In this document: positions 12,210 through 24,352 of the stretch, piece after piece | Position numbering within the stretch: position 1 is the first letter of the stretch | How the letters are laid out: every line of letters starts with the position of its first letter | Position numbers and translations under genes: made by a program | Source of the DNA: Viola odorata | Taxonomy: Eukaryota > Streptophyta > Magnoliopsida > Malpighiales > Violaceae | Direction of reading: 5' to 3' | DNA length: 64,000 bases | Assembly (NCBI GenBank): GCA_963691705.1 | Contig: OY829538.1 | Span: 75,894,781-75,958,780, forward strand | The notes under the pieces: model-generated | What the model was told of the DNA's origin: nothing | The model's input: only the letters and a program-made list of their open reading frames with translations | Databases searched by the model: none

Positions 12210-13181
12210 TCAACCAAGGTAATTCACCACCATTGATACAGGAACTAAGCAAAGTCCTCTTTTCTTCAATTCTGTCTTGTCACTTTCCTGACCAGTAAAA
12301 CCCAGATGATCATGATCATTACTTCTCTCATCGTTTACTTGACTTGAACCACTTCTTCTCTCCTTTAATACAACAAAAAATAATCAACATCTATATGCAT
12401 GTACCAGCTTGTTAGGTAACATATACACTTCAATCGATCAGTACTCCTGACCAATCCAGTACGAACAAAATCAATCATATAACCCTATCGGCTTAAGAAA
12501 ATATATAGTATTGTATACTTGCAGTTCAGACCTGTAAAAGAATATATCCGTATGCATTTACCTGGGAAATGTCCATGCTATCTTTCTGTTTGAGGTTCTT
12601 CTTGAACTGGTCCATTAGATCATAAATCTGTTTACAAACCCACAAAAAGAAACATTTTTAAAAAGGAGTTGACATATATGAAAGGGTTGACATAATATAT
12701 ATACCCAAAAAAAAACTAAAAAATCCATGGATAAGTAGTTGATGTAGTACTGGAAAAATGGATAAAAAATAAAATAAAAAGAGAGAGAGATTCTGACCTT
12801 AGGACTATTGACAGGGGAACTTGCAGTATCCTCCAAAGCTTCATCAACCAAATTAGCTCCTCTATTTCTTCTCCTCTTGAAGCTTAAACTCTTACAATAT
12901 TTTTTGTTAATAGGTAACCCTACAACAACTTCTTCATCCTGTTTTTTGGCGGCCGACGAAACAACATCAACGATTCTTGAAGAATTTGGATCATCTAAGG
13001 ATAAAGAACTGCGTTCTTGACCATCATCAATGTTGTTGTTGTTGTTGGTGGCAAAGAAATCTTCAAAGTACATGGTCCAACTACTCTCTTCCAAAGTGGT
13101 ATCCTCATCATCATCATAATCATTTGTTATAATTTCATCAGGAGAGTAGGAAGAGGCAATGGAATTCATTGAGTTTTCCAT
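12210..13181 (-). CDS. VUP-type protein (vascular-related unknown protein family)
   Basis: Three exons join in frame: 13181-12798, 12627-12562 and 12362-12210, giving 200 residues. The amino part is acidic and contains ESSWTMYFEDFFA (about residues 32-44), which I recognise as the conserved tryptophan motif of the VUP family. A basic patch KSLSFKRRRNR follows at about residues 95-105 and could serve nuclear entry, then SSPVNSPK. Exon 2 encodes IYDLMDQFKKNLKQKDSM. Exon 3 ends with the family's C-terminal motif KKRGLCLVPVSMVVNYLG. Arabidopsis VUP1 affects xylem development and hormone signalling; no biochemical activity is known to me. Reading through the first intron would give a misleading 188-residue product, but the consensus donor (AAG/GTCAG) and in-phase downstream exons favour splicing. 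The family call rests on recalled motifs. Confidence 0.8.
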
Positions 13182-13260
13182 AATCTTGTATACAAAATCA
13201 AGAAGAAGAGAGAAGAGGTTTTTCTTGAATGTAGATTGTTGTGTTGTTTTAAGGGGAACT

Positions 13261-13272
13261 GTATATATAAAG
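13261..13272 (-). promoter_or_regulatory. TATA box of the VUP-like gene
   Basis: The minus strand reads CTTTATATATAC about 80 bases upstream of the ATG at 13181, a usual TATA position for a short plant 5' UTR. Confidence 0.6.
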
Positions 13273-16085
13273 AAATAGGAGTTTAAGATTCTTTCTTTTT
13301 TTAGAATTTAAGAAACAAAATGAAAATGGATAATGATAATTAAGTTAGTAAATAGCTTGGAATCTTTGGTATGTGTGTGGGGTCATAAGGAGGAGAGTTG
13401 GAGAAATGAAATTTAGGTCATTAATTAGAGAGAAAAAGTGTAAGTGAGAGGGTTTGACATTAATGTTAAGTGGATTAGCTGAGCACCAGCACCAACAGAG
13501 ATTTCGTATGCCAAATGTTTTTTTTTTGTTTTTCTTAGGTGTGGACTTATATTTCCATTAATAAGTGCATTGAACAAGTCAGTTTAATCATTAAAAAAAC
13601 GGGTTATTAGTAGCTAGGACTAGGTCATTAATGAATTTTTGTTTGTATTCGGGAATAATTGTTGATATTTCGTACGTCACAATTAAATATCACAATAATA
13701 TTACAACATAATCGGTCTAAAAAATAGTAAAAAAAACAAGAAATGGAAGTAAAATTAAAATATAGTAATTAAATTTAAAATTTATCCAAACATTTCGGAT
13801 TAGATTCTAAATTTTTATTAGACTCTCAATTTTTCAGTCGAATTTCGTCCGACACAATTTAGACTGAATTTTCCTTTAAGCATCGCATCTCTAATGTGTC
13901 ACATGTGGAATTACTAAAAGAAAAATTTGTTCTCATTCTAGCTGCTCGTTATTCATTTACCTCTTGTTCTGTAGTTGATTGTGACAATGTGGTCTTTCTT
14001 GATGAAGTGGAAAGAGAGATCAATAGAATATAATACTAATACACATCTATACCATAAAAATAGAAAAAGAATTAAAAAAACTGAAAAATGTACCCAAAAT
14101 AGGTGAAAAAAATAATTAAAATCCCAGCTTGAAATATTTTTAAAACATCTCAATATATATATCAAAATTGAACCGATTATTAAATCATTGGGGGTATGAC
14201 ATCTCGGCCTTTACGAGACTCCACCTCTGCTCTAATCCTTTCATATTCCGCTTATTTATAACGTACTTTCGAACGTCATATTTTAACACATCAATATAGA
14301 TTGTACAAACTAATAAAATATTAACACATGGAATTTTATGCTCAATTATTGGACTAGGTTAGAGTAAGAAGTAAAGTGCTCCCTAGGGAATTCCAAATTG
14401 GTTAAAACCAATGCGACTATTAGACATAGCACTACCAAGTAAACCTTGGTAAAAGCTCTTGGCAAATAGTTACTTTATACCTAAAAATTGAACTTTACTT
14501 TAAAAATTATGTGTCACGAGATGATGGAATATACATAGCACTCTCTTCCTGACTAATAGTTAATTAGCCGGACTAATCTTGAGCTTTATTATATGATTAA
14601 ATCCCTTAATTAATTAAATACTTCAATTCCGTTGAAGTTTGGTAATTGATAGGCACCCATGATTGGGTATGGTACTATATGACTATATGATTGGTTTAGA
14701 CTTGAGATTATTGAATGACTGACTTGGAGGCGAACCGGCCATAAAATATGAGCTGAGAAAATTATTGTCCACATAGACCCTAATAAAATGACCTATGACT
14801 TTCCCGCATTTTATTTGTTGTTGTTGTTTTTCTTTTATTTTATGAATTACGAGTATTTATAAATAAATTTAATTAGGATTATTTTTTTATATATAGGGTT
14901 GGTCTATTAATTTGAATAAAGTACTCAAAATAAAATTAATTTACTATATTTTTCTTTAAATATACGAGTGTGAAACCATTCATACAAACTACTCAAATAT
15001 TGAGCATTTTGTTCGGTAATGTCTGACGTTTACTTTATTATATATATCTTTTTTTGTACAAGTTTACTTAGTTAATTAATAATTTTTTAGTTTCTTCTGG
15101 CATTAATGTGACATTATCATGTCGTACAACAACATGTTTAAGGATTATTATTACTTTATATCTTTAATATGTGATGGATGTATAATTAATCCCACTTGAA
15201 GTATATAATAAATCTTAATTAAGAATAATTAGCCTGTGTTATTGGAACAACATTAACCAAGCCTCCACTTCCTAGGAATATTTGAAGGAATAAGCTATGG
15301 GAATCAATTAGAATGTCAAATTTCAATTTTTGTGTTAGACAATTTCAATTTTTTTGTTTTTAAAGTAAATGAACATATTTCATGAGATGAAATATTCTTT
15401 TTTTTAACTTTTAAGTTACGAACTACAAATCAATTAAATAACGGTAAATTTAACGAGAACGAATTGATCTATTAAAAGGTAAATCGTTCATATATTTATA
15501 ACATTTTCCCCCATAGAAATAGAAACAAAATAAAGATAAAAACGATTATTGACTTTTTGCAACCCTGCTTATGACGTTCTTAATTAATTAATTAGTATAT
15601 ATGGAAGTTTTGTAAGATCCCATTCTCAAAATTTTAATACCTTTTTTAATTAATTAGTACTAAAGAAAGGCTTAAACCTACTGCCCGTGCATTAGTATAT
15701 AATATCATCTTATGTGTTTAATACTGTAAAGTCTCCCATTGGGGGTTATGTGTCCAATCTCAAATACCCAACTATTGTTTTTCTTTTTCAATGGTGTAAT
15801 CTAAAGTCTAATTAACATTGGGTGATATATACTATATAGTTAGAGAGGAATGACACTTTCATCTATATATCAATTTAATATTATTATCTCTAATCTATTT
15901 TATTTTGTTACTTTTAAAACCACACTTATTGCACATCGGCATTCAGGCCGTGGAAGCTACCACGTGTGTCAAATCTAACGACAAATATTCACCAATATAA
16001 ATATTCATAAAAAAAAGTATAATCGAATTCATTTAGAACTCACTACCACATCAAAGTTTACTATTCAAGTCGGGTATAACAATTA
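13273..16085. other. Gene-poor AT-rich intergenic DNA
   Basis: The longest open frames are about 70 codons and have no family character. There are poly-A/T runs and scattered ATTAATTA motifs. I see no gene. Confidence 0.4.
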
Positions 16086-16323
16086 CTCCCTCCTTCTCCA
16101 AAAAAAAAATGATGTTTACTATTTCGATACGCATCTTAAGATGGACGGATGACTTATTATTTGACCCCAAAAAATTTCGTACTTTTTTTTCTTTTCGAAC
16201 GTACGTTAATCCTTAACGTATTTCTGAGAAAACGTTAGGGACAAAATTGTCTCAAATAGTAAATCATCCGGACGCCTTGAGATACGTGCCAGAATAGTAA
16301 AGATTATTCTTTTGGGGAAGGAG
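16086..16323. mobile_element. Stowaway-like MITE (238 bp)
   Basis: The left end CTCCCTCCTTCTCCAAAAAA and the right end (reverse complement CTCCTTCCCCAAAAGAATAA) form imperfect inverted repeats that continue into TTTACTATT on both sides. TA lies immediately outside each end (16084-16085, 16324-16325). Both the start motif and the TA duplication are typical of Stowaway MITEs. Confidence 0.8.
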
Positions 16324-16585
16324 TACTTTAAAATGTATAATTTAGGTTAGTTTTCAGACTCTAATATGATCTATGTAGATTAGAATGACTCAGAAAGAAT
16401 TCTGAATTACCACGTTATACTATAAAAATGTACAAATGGAAAGTTCAGTATACCAACAATTTGGTGGAGGTACTAAAGACAATATTGTACATGAAATGTT
16501 ATTAATTATACCCGTACCTCATTGATGAAATGGTGTTGAAATATAACCAGTTTATTTATGATACGAGCATGGAACTTTTCGTACC

Positions 16586-16693
16586 CGCACGCATTGCACG
16601 CGAAAGGTTTCCCACTTGGTCTATTTTTGCTGAAAGCACCGCACGCATCGCACGCGAAAGGTTTCCCACTTGGTCTATTTTTACCGAGAGCAC
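16586..16693. repeat. Tandem duplication of a 54-bp unit
   Basis: Two adjacent 54-base copies (16586-16639, 16640-16693) share CACGCGAAAGGTTTCCCACT followed by TGGTCTATTTTT, with few differences. The unit is more GC-rich than its surroundings and stays open in one frame across both copies, because 54 is divisible by three. No protein family is recognised. Confidence 0.85.
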
Positions 16694-18776
16694 CTGATAG
16701 GTTGGTTGGTCAAACTATGGCTCGAGCCGCACCAAAACTCTAGCAAACCATGAGCACTTCTGCTTAGCCCATGAGGTCCTCCGCCTAGGCCTTAAGGCTC
16801 AAATTAATTTTCAAGTTTTTAATTTGTAATTTTATGTTTATTACGAACTTAAAGGTACTTATATAAATCTAGTTTAATCTTGTAATTAGAGTAAGACTGT
16901 TATTATTCTAATAAGTATCATATATTTAAACTTTTAATTTTTTTTTTCGCGTCGTAAAAAAAATATTCCTTATTCGCTCTTAACTTGAGTCTCGAATTTG
17001 AGTCACAGAGAAAAAATAAACTATGTTAGAAGAATCAGCCCTATATACTTAACAATACTCGAATAGAATTACAAGTTTTAGAAAAAGATAGGGAAAAATA
17101 CTGAGAAAAATAATTAATTAATACGTATTTGTAAGATACTGGCTGGCTCCACATTCATTAATTTGTCACATGTGTAACATTATTTACATTTCTTCTTCTT
17201 CTTGAAAGATGAGCTGCCACAATAAATAAACAGAAATACCATAAATATGTGTTGGAATTTTATCGAATTTAGTCCAATGGATTGCTACTGCGTCATCCAA
17301 GTGCACATGCTCTGCCCTTCTATTCCAGTGAATAATCTGATGATTGAGCGAAATTTCCTTCTAAATTAACTTTATATTATACGGTTTATCAAAAAAAAAT
17401 TAAAAACTATATGGAGAAAATTATTTTTGGAGAATCGTCAGTTATTGAGAGTTCTGATAGAATTTAAACGAGACTAATTTCAGTTAAAAAGATGCCGGAA
17501 GGATAAAAAAAAATTTGTATAGACGTAAATACTAAGTACAGCATTGGTCAAGATTGGGCTGGGCCAATCATGGAGAGATGATTTTGGAGAATGGGCCTGG
17601 AAAACAAAAAATAAAAGTATTGTTAAGTTGGGCTTGGGCCTATCTTAAATGTGCATATGTAAAAGGAAAAAAAAATAAGTCTTTATGGACTAATTTAATT
17701 ATAACCAGATTGATCCTTTGTGAAATCAGTGTTTTTTTTTTTGAAAAGCGAAATCAGTGGTTATTGTTAAATTTTCGGTCTAGTTATTCAAAATTTTATT
17801 TTCTTATATTGGAGATTTTTTAATCAGCAGTAGTAGTTGAGTGGTGAATGACTTTTCTATTCTTCAACCAGCTCTGGTTTCGATACGGGGAATAAAAAAA
17901 TAATATTAGTAGAGTCACTTATTTGGAGCTTAAGTCTAACCAATGTTTATACAAAATTGGTTTTTTACCGGTGCGAATCGCACGATAGACCCTTTAGTAT
18001 AACAAAAATACTCGAAAAAAATTAATCTCTTTTCAAAAAGACCCTTTAGTATAACAAAAATACTCGAAAAAAAATTAATCTCTTTTCAAAAAGACAGAGA
18101 CGATACCCAAGAATCGAAAAAATTGGATTAAAAACTTTAGAAAAATTCACATTTGTGTCAATTATGTGATAACTACAAGATCATATATCCTCTTGAAACA
18201 ATTTATTTTTTCTTGATATATAAAATTGTTTGCGGATTTACATACCTAATTAATTATAAGTATTTAGTTAAATTCGTATATATTTATAATCTCATCTAAT
18301 AGTTAGGTAGGATTGCCATTTTTTTTGAAACGGCACGATCAAGTGATAATTCAAAAAAAAAATGCAGAAAAGGAAAAGGAAAACGAACAATTGCCAGGAG
18401 GAAGACAACACGACAATTTCCAAACATGAAAAGGAAAAGGAAAAGTAAAAAGAAACTCCACGTCAGACAGTACAAACAAATTCCCATGCAACTCAAAGAC
18501 ACAACTGGTACCTATGTGAAACCGCCGACGTCGGTGTTAGCGTCAACCAATCAGATCCTGCCATTTGGCAGGCAAAAGCCACACTCTGTCCCCATGTGGG
18601 TCCCGCACCAGATATGAGAAGAAGAACACAGTTACAAAAGGCGGAGAGTGTTCTCATTCATTTCTCCACGTGTGCCTTTGTAGCTTTTTTAAGGAATCAA
18701 TCTCAATTCTCATTTTTTTTCTTTTTCTTCTCTTGATTTCCTTAAAATCCCTTTTTTTCTTCCGGTTCTTGATTAA
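16694..18776. other. Intergenic DNA upstream of the START gene
   Basis: AT-rich, with no recognisable gene apart from the tandem repeat noted separately. The purine-rich stretch 18345-18450 (AAAAGGAAAAGGAAAA) and the promoter of the START-domain gene occupy its right end. Confidence 0.35.
17988..18093. repeat. Near-perfect tandem duplication of a ~52-bp unit
   Basis: GACCCTTTAGTATAACAAAA begins at 17988 and again at 18040. The copies are the same up to TTTTCAAAAA except for one extra A in the second copy's poly-A run. The duplication is recent in appearance and lies in non-coding DNA. Confidence 0.88.
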
Positions 18777-18789
18777 TTTATATATACAG
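18667..18789 (+). promoter_or_regulatory. G-box and TATA box of the START-domain gene
   Basis: CACGTG (18667-18672) is followed ~105 bases later by TTTATATATACAG (18777-18789). The coding start is at 19070, so transcription from this TATA box would leave a leader of ~250 bases. Confidence 0.5.
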
Positions 18790-18968
18790 AAACCCTCTAG
18801 ATAAGTTTGTCTTTGTTGTCAAAGGAGAGATCTCATCTTAATTCCTCAGAAATACCAGCTAGCTAGTATGCAGTACATTTGATTTTGATTTGTGTATATT
18901 TTTTTTATTGTGTGATTTTTGTTTTTGATTATTATTTTCTAGTTCTTGCAACCTATTTTTGATTCAAG

Positions 18969-19043
18969 ATGATGATTGTTAATAAGGATAAATTAATTAC
19001 TGTTGATATTAATTATCTGATTAATTTAAAATATATAACCTAA
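18969..19043 (+). other. Upstream ORF of 24 codons in the leader of the START gene
   Basis: ATGATGATTGTTAATAAGG opens at 18969 and ends at TAA 19041-19043, in a different frame from the main start at 19070. Its first 15 bases are repeated exactly at the main start (ATGATGATTGTTAAT at 19070), so a short leader duplication probably created it. If transcription starts at the TATA box near 18780 it would be translated first and could lower main-frame translation. Confidence 0.5.
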
Positions 19044-19069
19044 TTAATTAATCAATCAATTGATTGAAG

Positions 19070-22000
19070 ATGATGATTGTTAATGAGAGAAATGATTTTA
19101 ATTCAGATAGAAGAAAAATGAGCGACAATTACCATGGAGTGTACAGCTCAGAGTCAGATGATCATGACAATGGCCGCTGTAATGAAGTTGGAGGTGATGA
19201 AGAGAAGTGAGTTCTTTATATACTTTTCAGATGCATTGTTAATTTTATTAATTTTTTAGGATTAGTTTCTTTCATTTATCATTAATATGGGTGGAAAATG
19301 AAATTGTTATCTTCTCTTGATCAGTTTTCTTGAAGGTGTGGAAGAGATGAAGATTAATGGAGGGGAAGTAGGATTAGAGCCAGAGATAAATCCCCAGGTA
19401 AATACTCAAACTCGAGATCTAATTCCGTTTTTTTTCCCCGCAGGAAGTAACAACGAGGTTGTTGTTTAATTTTTCATACTCAACTTTCATGTTCTTTTGA
19501 TTTCTAATGACAGGTTGATAATGAGTTGCAAATTGATGAGTACGTGCCTTTCCCTCCCAACAGTAGTCCTCCTTCTATTACTCAAAACTCCACACCTGAA
19601 AGTAGTGTGGTTGATTCAGTGTCTTCCTCCAACATTCCTTTCGAGCTCAACCGCGCGAGCGATCTTCTAATGGCGGTCTCCATGGGGGCTGAAGTAAACA
19701 GGACTAAGATCGTCCAAATCGCGGCCTCTGCCATGGATGAACTAGTGAAAAAGGCCCTCGCAACCGAACCTTTATGGCACCGGCACGTAGATGGGGAAAC
19801 TGATCTTCTAAACGAAGCTGAGTACATTAGGGAATTCCACCCATTCGATGCTTCGATGAAAGATATAATGCGAATGGTTGAGAATAGAGAGCCTCAACTA
19901 GTGAACTTGGATGGAAACAATTATAATGAGTTCACTAGTCAATCCTCATCATCTCAAAGACATTTTGAACCTGATCATAGTCTTCGAACTGAAGCTTCGC
20001 GGGTAGTAGGTTTTTTCGACATGACTTCTACTAGCTTCATTGAATGCCTAATGGATTTGGTAGGTTTTTCCTTTTAATTAGTACGTATTGATATTCATAA
20101 CTATTTTTTCATTGCATTTGAAGCACATTGAATCAATAATGTTACTTGTTTTGATGAACAGAAGAAATGGTCATCAATTTTCTCTAACATTGTCTCAAGA
20201 GCAACTGTTCTTGGAGTCATATCACCAAAAGTAGGCGACTATGATGAGATGCTACAAGTGGTAATTGCAACTATGCTATTAATCTATTCTTCACTTCTAC
20301 ATATGATCAACTTTATACAACCTAAAGTTATAAGGTGTGCATTTCAAAAAACATTCTATTAAGAAAAGATTCTCTTGGATTCTGTCATTGGATTCGATAC
20401 GTCTAACAGTTTTTCGGAACATTTTTGCATGGAATGTTGATTCTTTTGCCCGCATTAGGGTTTTTTTCGGTTACGCGAACGTTGTTTCTACGAAAGGAGA
20501 TGCATTTATCATTAATGTAGTAAGCTTTTCCAATTAAGGATCAATTCATTTGCAGATGAAGGCAGAGTTTCACATGCCTACACCACTCGTTCCAGTTCGC
20601 GAATGCCAATTCGCAAGATACTGTAAACAGATAGGAAATGGAGTGTGGGGAGTGGTAGATGTATCCTTGGAGGATCTATTTCCTCATCCCCAAACTAGGT
20701 TTCGGAGGCGCCCATCCGGATGTTTAATCCAAGATGTCCCTAATGGATTTTGCAAGGTATCTAAAATGTTATCTTCTATATTTCTGATAAGTTTCACCAA
20801 ACAGGCTTATTAGCATTGCATTTTCTTGCTTGCCTTTTGTTTTGTTTTGGTAGGTTGTATGGCTTGAGCATGTGGAAGTTGACAACACACTAGTCCACCC
20901 ATCTTTCCAGCCATTAGTTCTCTCAGGTTATGCATTTGGCGCAAAACGTTGGTTTGGCGCGATGATTCGATACTGCGAATGGGTTGCAACTATGATGTCT
21001 AATACTCCTCCAGCTATCGACGGCGGTAAAGCTGTTACTTGTTATATTTCCTACAACTAACTATGATTTCCCCTACAATGTAGTTATAGAGACTTCAATT
21101 CATGCATTTTTAATATGATATTGGACAGAAACATTGCCACTTGAGGGGAAGAAGAGTTTGTTGAGGCTGTCTACAAGGATGATGAGTAGCTTTTTCCAAA
21201 ATGTTAGCTCTTCAACAAATAATCTTTGGATGCCATTCCCTATGCCTAATGCTCAAGATTTTAAGGTGATGATGAAGAGTATCCCTCTACATCCAATAGC
21301 TCCTAATACAACCCTATCTTTCACAAGATCCGTCCGACTTCAAACTCCACCGAAAAGAGTATTCGATTTTCTTCGTCATGATAATTCTCGAAAAAAGGTA
21401 TACATCTAAACATGGAAGCATATTCATTAATCATTGATGATCAATTAGGTTTGTACTATGTGTATACAACCTTATGTTCACTTCAAAGTTTCTCAACACT
21501 ATTAAGACTATTGACAGGTGTTACTTTTAGTAAAATGTTATTAGAAGCATTACAGACGGTATGTAGTTACTAATTAAGACTCTTTTACTAATTATTACAT
21601 TACAAGTGTAGTGGGATTTGCTTTTCAATATTGGACATGTTATTAGAGAGATTTCAAGAGTAGGTGAAGGAGAAAACCAAGACAACTATGTCTCCATTTT
21701 GCAAGTGAAAGTAAGTTGCAAATATTTACAATCTTGCTCACTCAGAATTTCAACCACTCCATGAAAAAAAAAACTTGTGATGAATTTTGCAGACTCCTCT
21801 AGGAGAGACAGAAATCTTGTACCTGCAAGAGACCTACTGTGACTCAACAGGATTCTACGTCGTTTTTGCTCCGATGGATGTTCCTGCAATGGCCTCCGTG
21901 CTCTCTGGTGGAAATCCTGACAATGTTAACATTCTGCCGTCAGGATTTGGGATCCATCCTGACAAGGCAGTGATGAACATAGGAGAGGAAGTTGGTGGTA

Positions 22001-22140
22001 GTATTCTCACCATTGCATTTCATATTATCGACGGCTCGTCTAATGAGGACTACATCCCTCCTGAATCTGTTCTTACCATGCATAGAGTCCTCACAGAAAC
22101 TGCACTTCTGATTGAGTCCGCGCTCTTCTGTGAACAGTAA
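19070..22140 (+). CDS. HD-Zip IV-derived START-domain protein lacking homeodomain and zipper
   Basis: Nine exons join in frame: 19070-19206, 19325-19397, 19514-20059, 20162-20260, 20556-20756, 20854-21025, 21129-21397, 21612-21710 and 21793-22140, giving 647 residues. HD-Zip IV factors (ATML1, PDF2, HDG) control epidermal and trichome fate and carry homeodomain, leucine zipper-loop-zipper, START and a START-adjacent domain. Here the acidic N-terminus is kept (SSESDDHDNGRCNEVGGDEE), and START and the adjacent domain are complete: AASAMDELVKKALATEPLW, VSRATVLGVISP, RYCKQIGNGVWGVVDVSLED, RRRPSGCLIQDVPNGFCKV, WLEHVEVD, FGAKRWF, VFDFLRHDNSRKKWDLL, VLSGGNPDNVNILPSGFGI. No homeodomain or zipper sequence appears in exons 1-3 or in introns 1-2 (118 and 116 bases). 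All joins are phase-consistent GT-AG and no stop interrupts it, so it looks expressible. It could not bind DNA in the usual way. It may act as a lipid-binding START protein or a competitor of full-length members (inference). Confidence 0.88.
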
Positions 22141-22977
22141 ACCCTGAAAAGACTGGCCTAATGTAATGTAACAAACTGATCATGGTAAGGTTTGTCATTT
22201 CTTTCTTTTTTCTCTTCTTTTAATGCGTAATTGTTTAATTTCATTCTGAAAGTAGTGTAAAAATTCTAAAAACGTCATTTCATTTAAGATCGGAGTGATT
22301 CTATAATTTACATCACTTTGGTTGATGCAGTAAGAACGAAAGTAAACGGAAGAAGCGGTTGCAGCTTGGAGAGAAGAAAAACCGAAACACAGTGTGTAAT
22401 GTCAGGGAAGTAGTCATAATAATTCCAAAGAACTTTTGAGAATGGATGATGCTCTTCTTCTTAATTAATTAAGCTTAATTATAAACTTAATTAATGGCAT
22501 CCTTTGTACTAAAGAAAACAATGTTGTTTGTTTGTTGTAGTTGGTTATTTAAATCAAAAGATATCTGGTGATCTATTAGGAGAGTATTGTTGCTTATGTA
22601 AGTTTGAAGGAGTGGTATGCATTTGACGTTGCCTAGCTTTGGGTTTGGGTAGTCCCTTGCATTGTCTTGCTTGAAGGGAATATTAGAGGAGTTCAAATAT
22701 CATACGTTTAAATATGTCCTGGGAATGAAATGTCCGAAAATTTCTTAAGAGTTAAAGATGAATACGAGGAGAGGGAGCACTAGAAAAATCGATTTGCATT
22801 ACGTATATACATGGAGATACTGAAGGACACACCTCAAAGAGAGAACGAAAAAGAATTTTGATCGTGAATATAAGGAATACGCACAAAACACAAACAAATT
22901 ACTCTTTTACCGATCGACATCTTAACTTGGAATAAAGTGTGAAGCTCTAAGAAGATGCGAACGAGCATATATAGCAA
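22141..22977. other. 3' UTR of the START gene and intergenic DNA
   Basis: Follows the TAA at 22140. A short basic open stretch near 22330-22380 (GGAAGAAGCGG context) is not a homeodomain. The far end adjoins the 3' end of the decayed minus-strand AP-5 zeta copy. No gene is seen. Confidence 0.4.
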
Positions 22978-24352
22978 TCATCTTCTTGGAAGGACATCAG
23001 AAAAACAAAAATCGTGGAACGGAGGACCTGCAGCAAGAAGGGACGTAAAGTTAGTTCTATTCTTAGCACTAACAAAACATGTATAGTTGGAACTGATTCA
23101 AATAATAGATTCGAACAATTTACGATCAAATGAGGAATGCAAAAAAGGAAAATGATTTTCTGTACAGAAATATGAACCATTGGAAGGAAAAGTAAGGGCA
23201 TCATGATATGGAAGTAATTTTAGGTTCTCAAGTGAAACAAGAAAAAACACAGTTTTTCTTCTCTTCTCAATATCATACAAGATAACTAACCTTCTTGTTC
23301 ACCAAGGATGTAAAATGGAATGTGTGCAATCATCTTTGTGCCACCTTCACTCCAGTTAACAATGCCCAGGTTTGGCACGTGTCCTTGTGAAGGTCGTGAA
23401 GTCCCCAAAACAGAAGCTAATTGCAGGGTCATGCATTAAACCCAGGTAATCACGAGCACGCTTTTAAACCCTTGCATCTGAGATTCGAGATCGAGCTACC
23501 TGCAGAAATTAGCCGTTGATAAGATATAGGCTATAGAAGATCGCAAGCAACATGCATTTTTACTTTTGTAAACAATGTCTTCTTCCTAAAGTATGCACCC
23601 TTAGCTAAGGCAAACATAATGAGTGTTGCATAAGAACTTCTAAGCATACCTTGCCCAAGGCTACACGTGCCCTTGGCAATAATTCGCGGTGATATGTGGC
23701 AAGCTTTGCTATAGCTGTCACAACAAAACAAAGAAGCCTTGATTGTGATGACTTTCTAAAATTTTCTGCCCTGGAGGTCAGAGCTGGTTCCCTTAGGCCA
23801 AGACGACTTCACAAACAAAAGAAAACGAATTCAGGGAAAAACAGACAAATTTCTGAGGTGAATGTTTCAGAGGGCATACAAGTGGCTATTGTGAAACAAA
23901 CCTAGTGGATAAGTTTTCGTATAGAAGCAGTTCTAAACTCTCAAACAGCTCACGAGCTGCATCTTTGCGGGATGCACCACCTCCACCATGCTCCCCAATG
24001 GCCCACCACAATTGTAATGCCAATTCTGTCTGTAGAAGAGAAAAGTAAGTTGACTCTTCAATCACAGTATATTAACTATGTGGATAAGTCAGCAGATTAT
24101 GACGTGGCATCCGACGGTAGGACAGTTAACCGCAAGAGACTAACGGCTTTGGAAAAGGTGCCAAATGAGTGTGCAGGTACCTTTTTTAGATTTATCACGA
24201 CCTGAAAAAAAACAGTAGAAACATGAGATTAATTGAAGATGAAACGAGATAAAACAAGTACGAAGAACAGGACGCAATCGTTCAGAAATTACGGAATGGA
24301 GGAGGGAGGGGTAGGAGGCGGGATCGGCGGCGCCGCGATCTCGATCAGCCAT
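22978..24352 (-). pseudogene. AP5Z1: Decayed, internally deleted copy of AP-5 complex subunit zeta
   Basis: AP5Z is a large-type subunit of the AP-5 adaptor, acting with SPG11/SPG15-type partners on late endosomes. Segments read on the minus strand: 24352-24262 (MADRDRGAADPASYPSLLHS, like the family's amino end), 24029-23902 (TELALQLWWAIGEHGGG... FESLELLLYENLST), 23806-23650 (RLLCFVVTAIAKLATYHREL, LPRARVALGK), 23499-23291 (ending VNWSEGGTKMIAHIPFYILG) and 23027-22978 (GPPFHDFCFSDVLPRR and stop). Breaks: codons expected between the first two segments (several hundred residues of the ~560-residue family) are missing and the two do not join in frame. In the fourth segment a TAA (23466-23464) stands where the family has Trp after SDARV, and a frameshift follows before SVLGTSRPSQGHVPNLG. 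Splice sites around the C-terminal exons are still intact, so decay looks recent. A functional copy presumably exists elsewhere. Confidence 0.82.

Noticed and set aside
12615..12797. Read-through end of the VUP-like first exon as a 188-residue protein
   Set aside because: A consensus donor at AAG/GTCAG and two in-phase downstream exons with the family's C-terminal motif show that this tail is intron.
22330..22400. Lys/Arg-rich open stretch after the START gene as a displaced homeodomain
   Set aside because: Only a few basic residues; no WFQN-type helix 3 or any other homeodomain signature follows.
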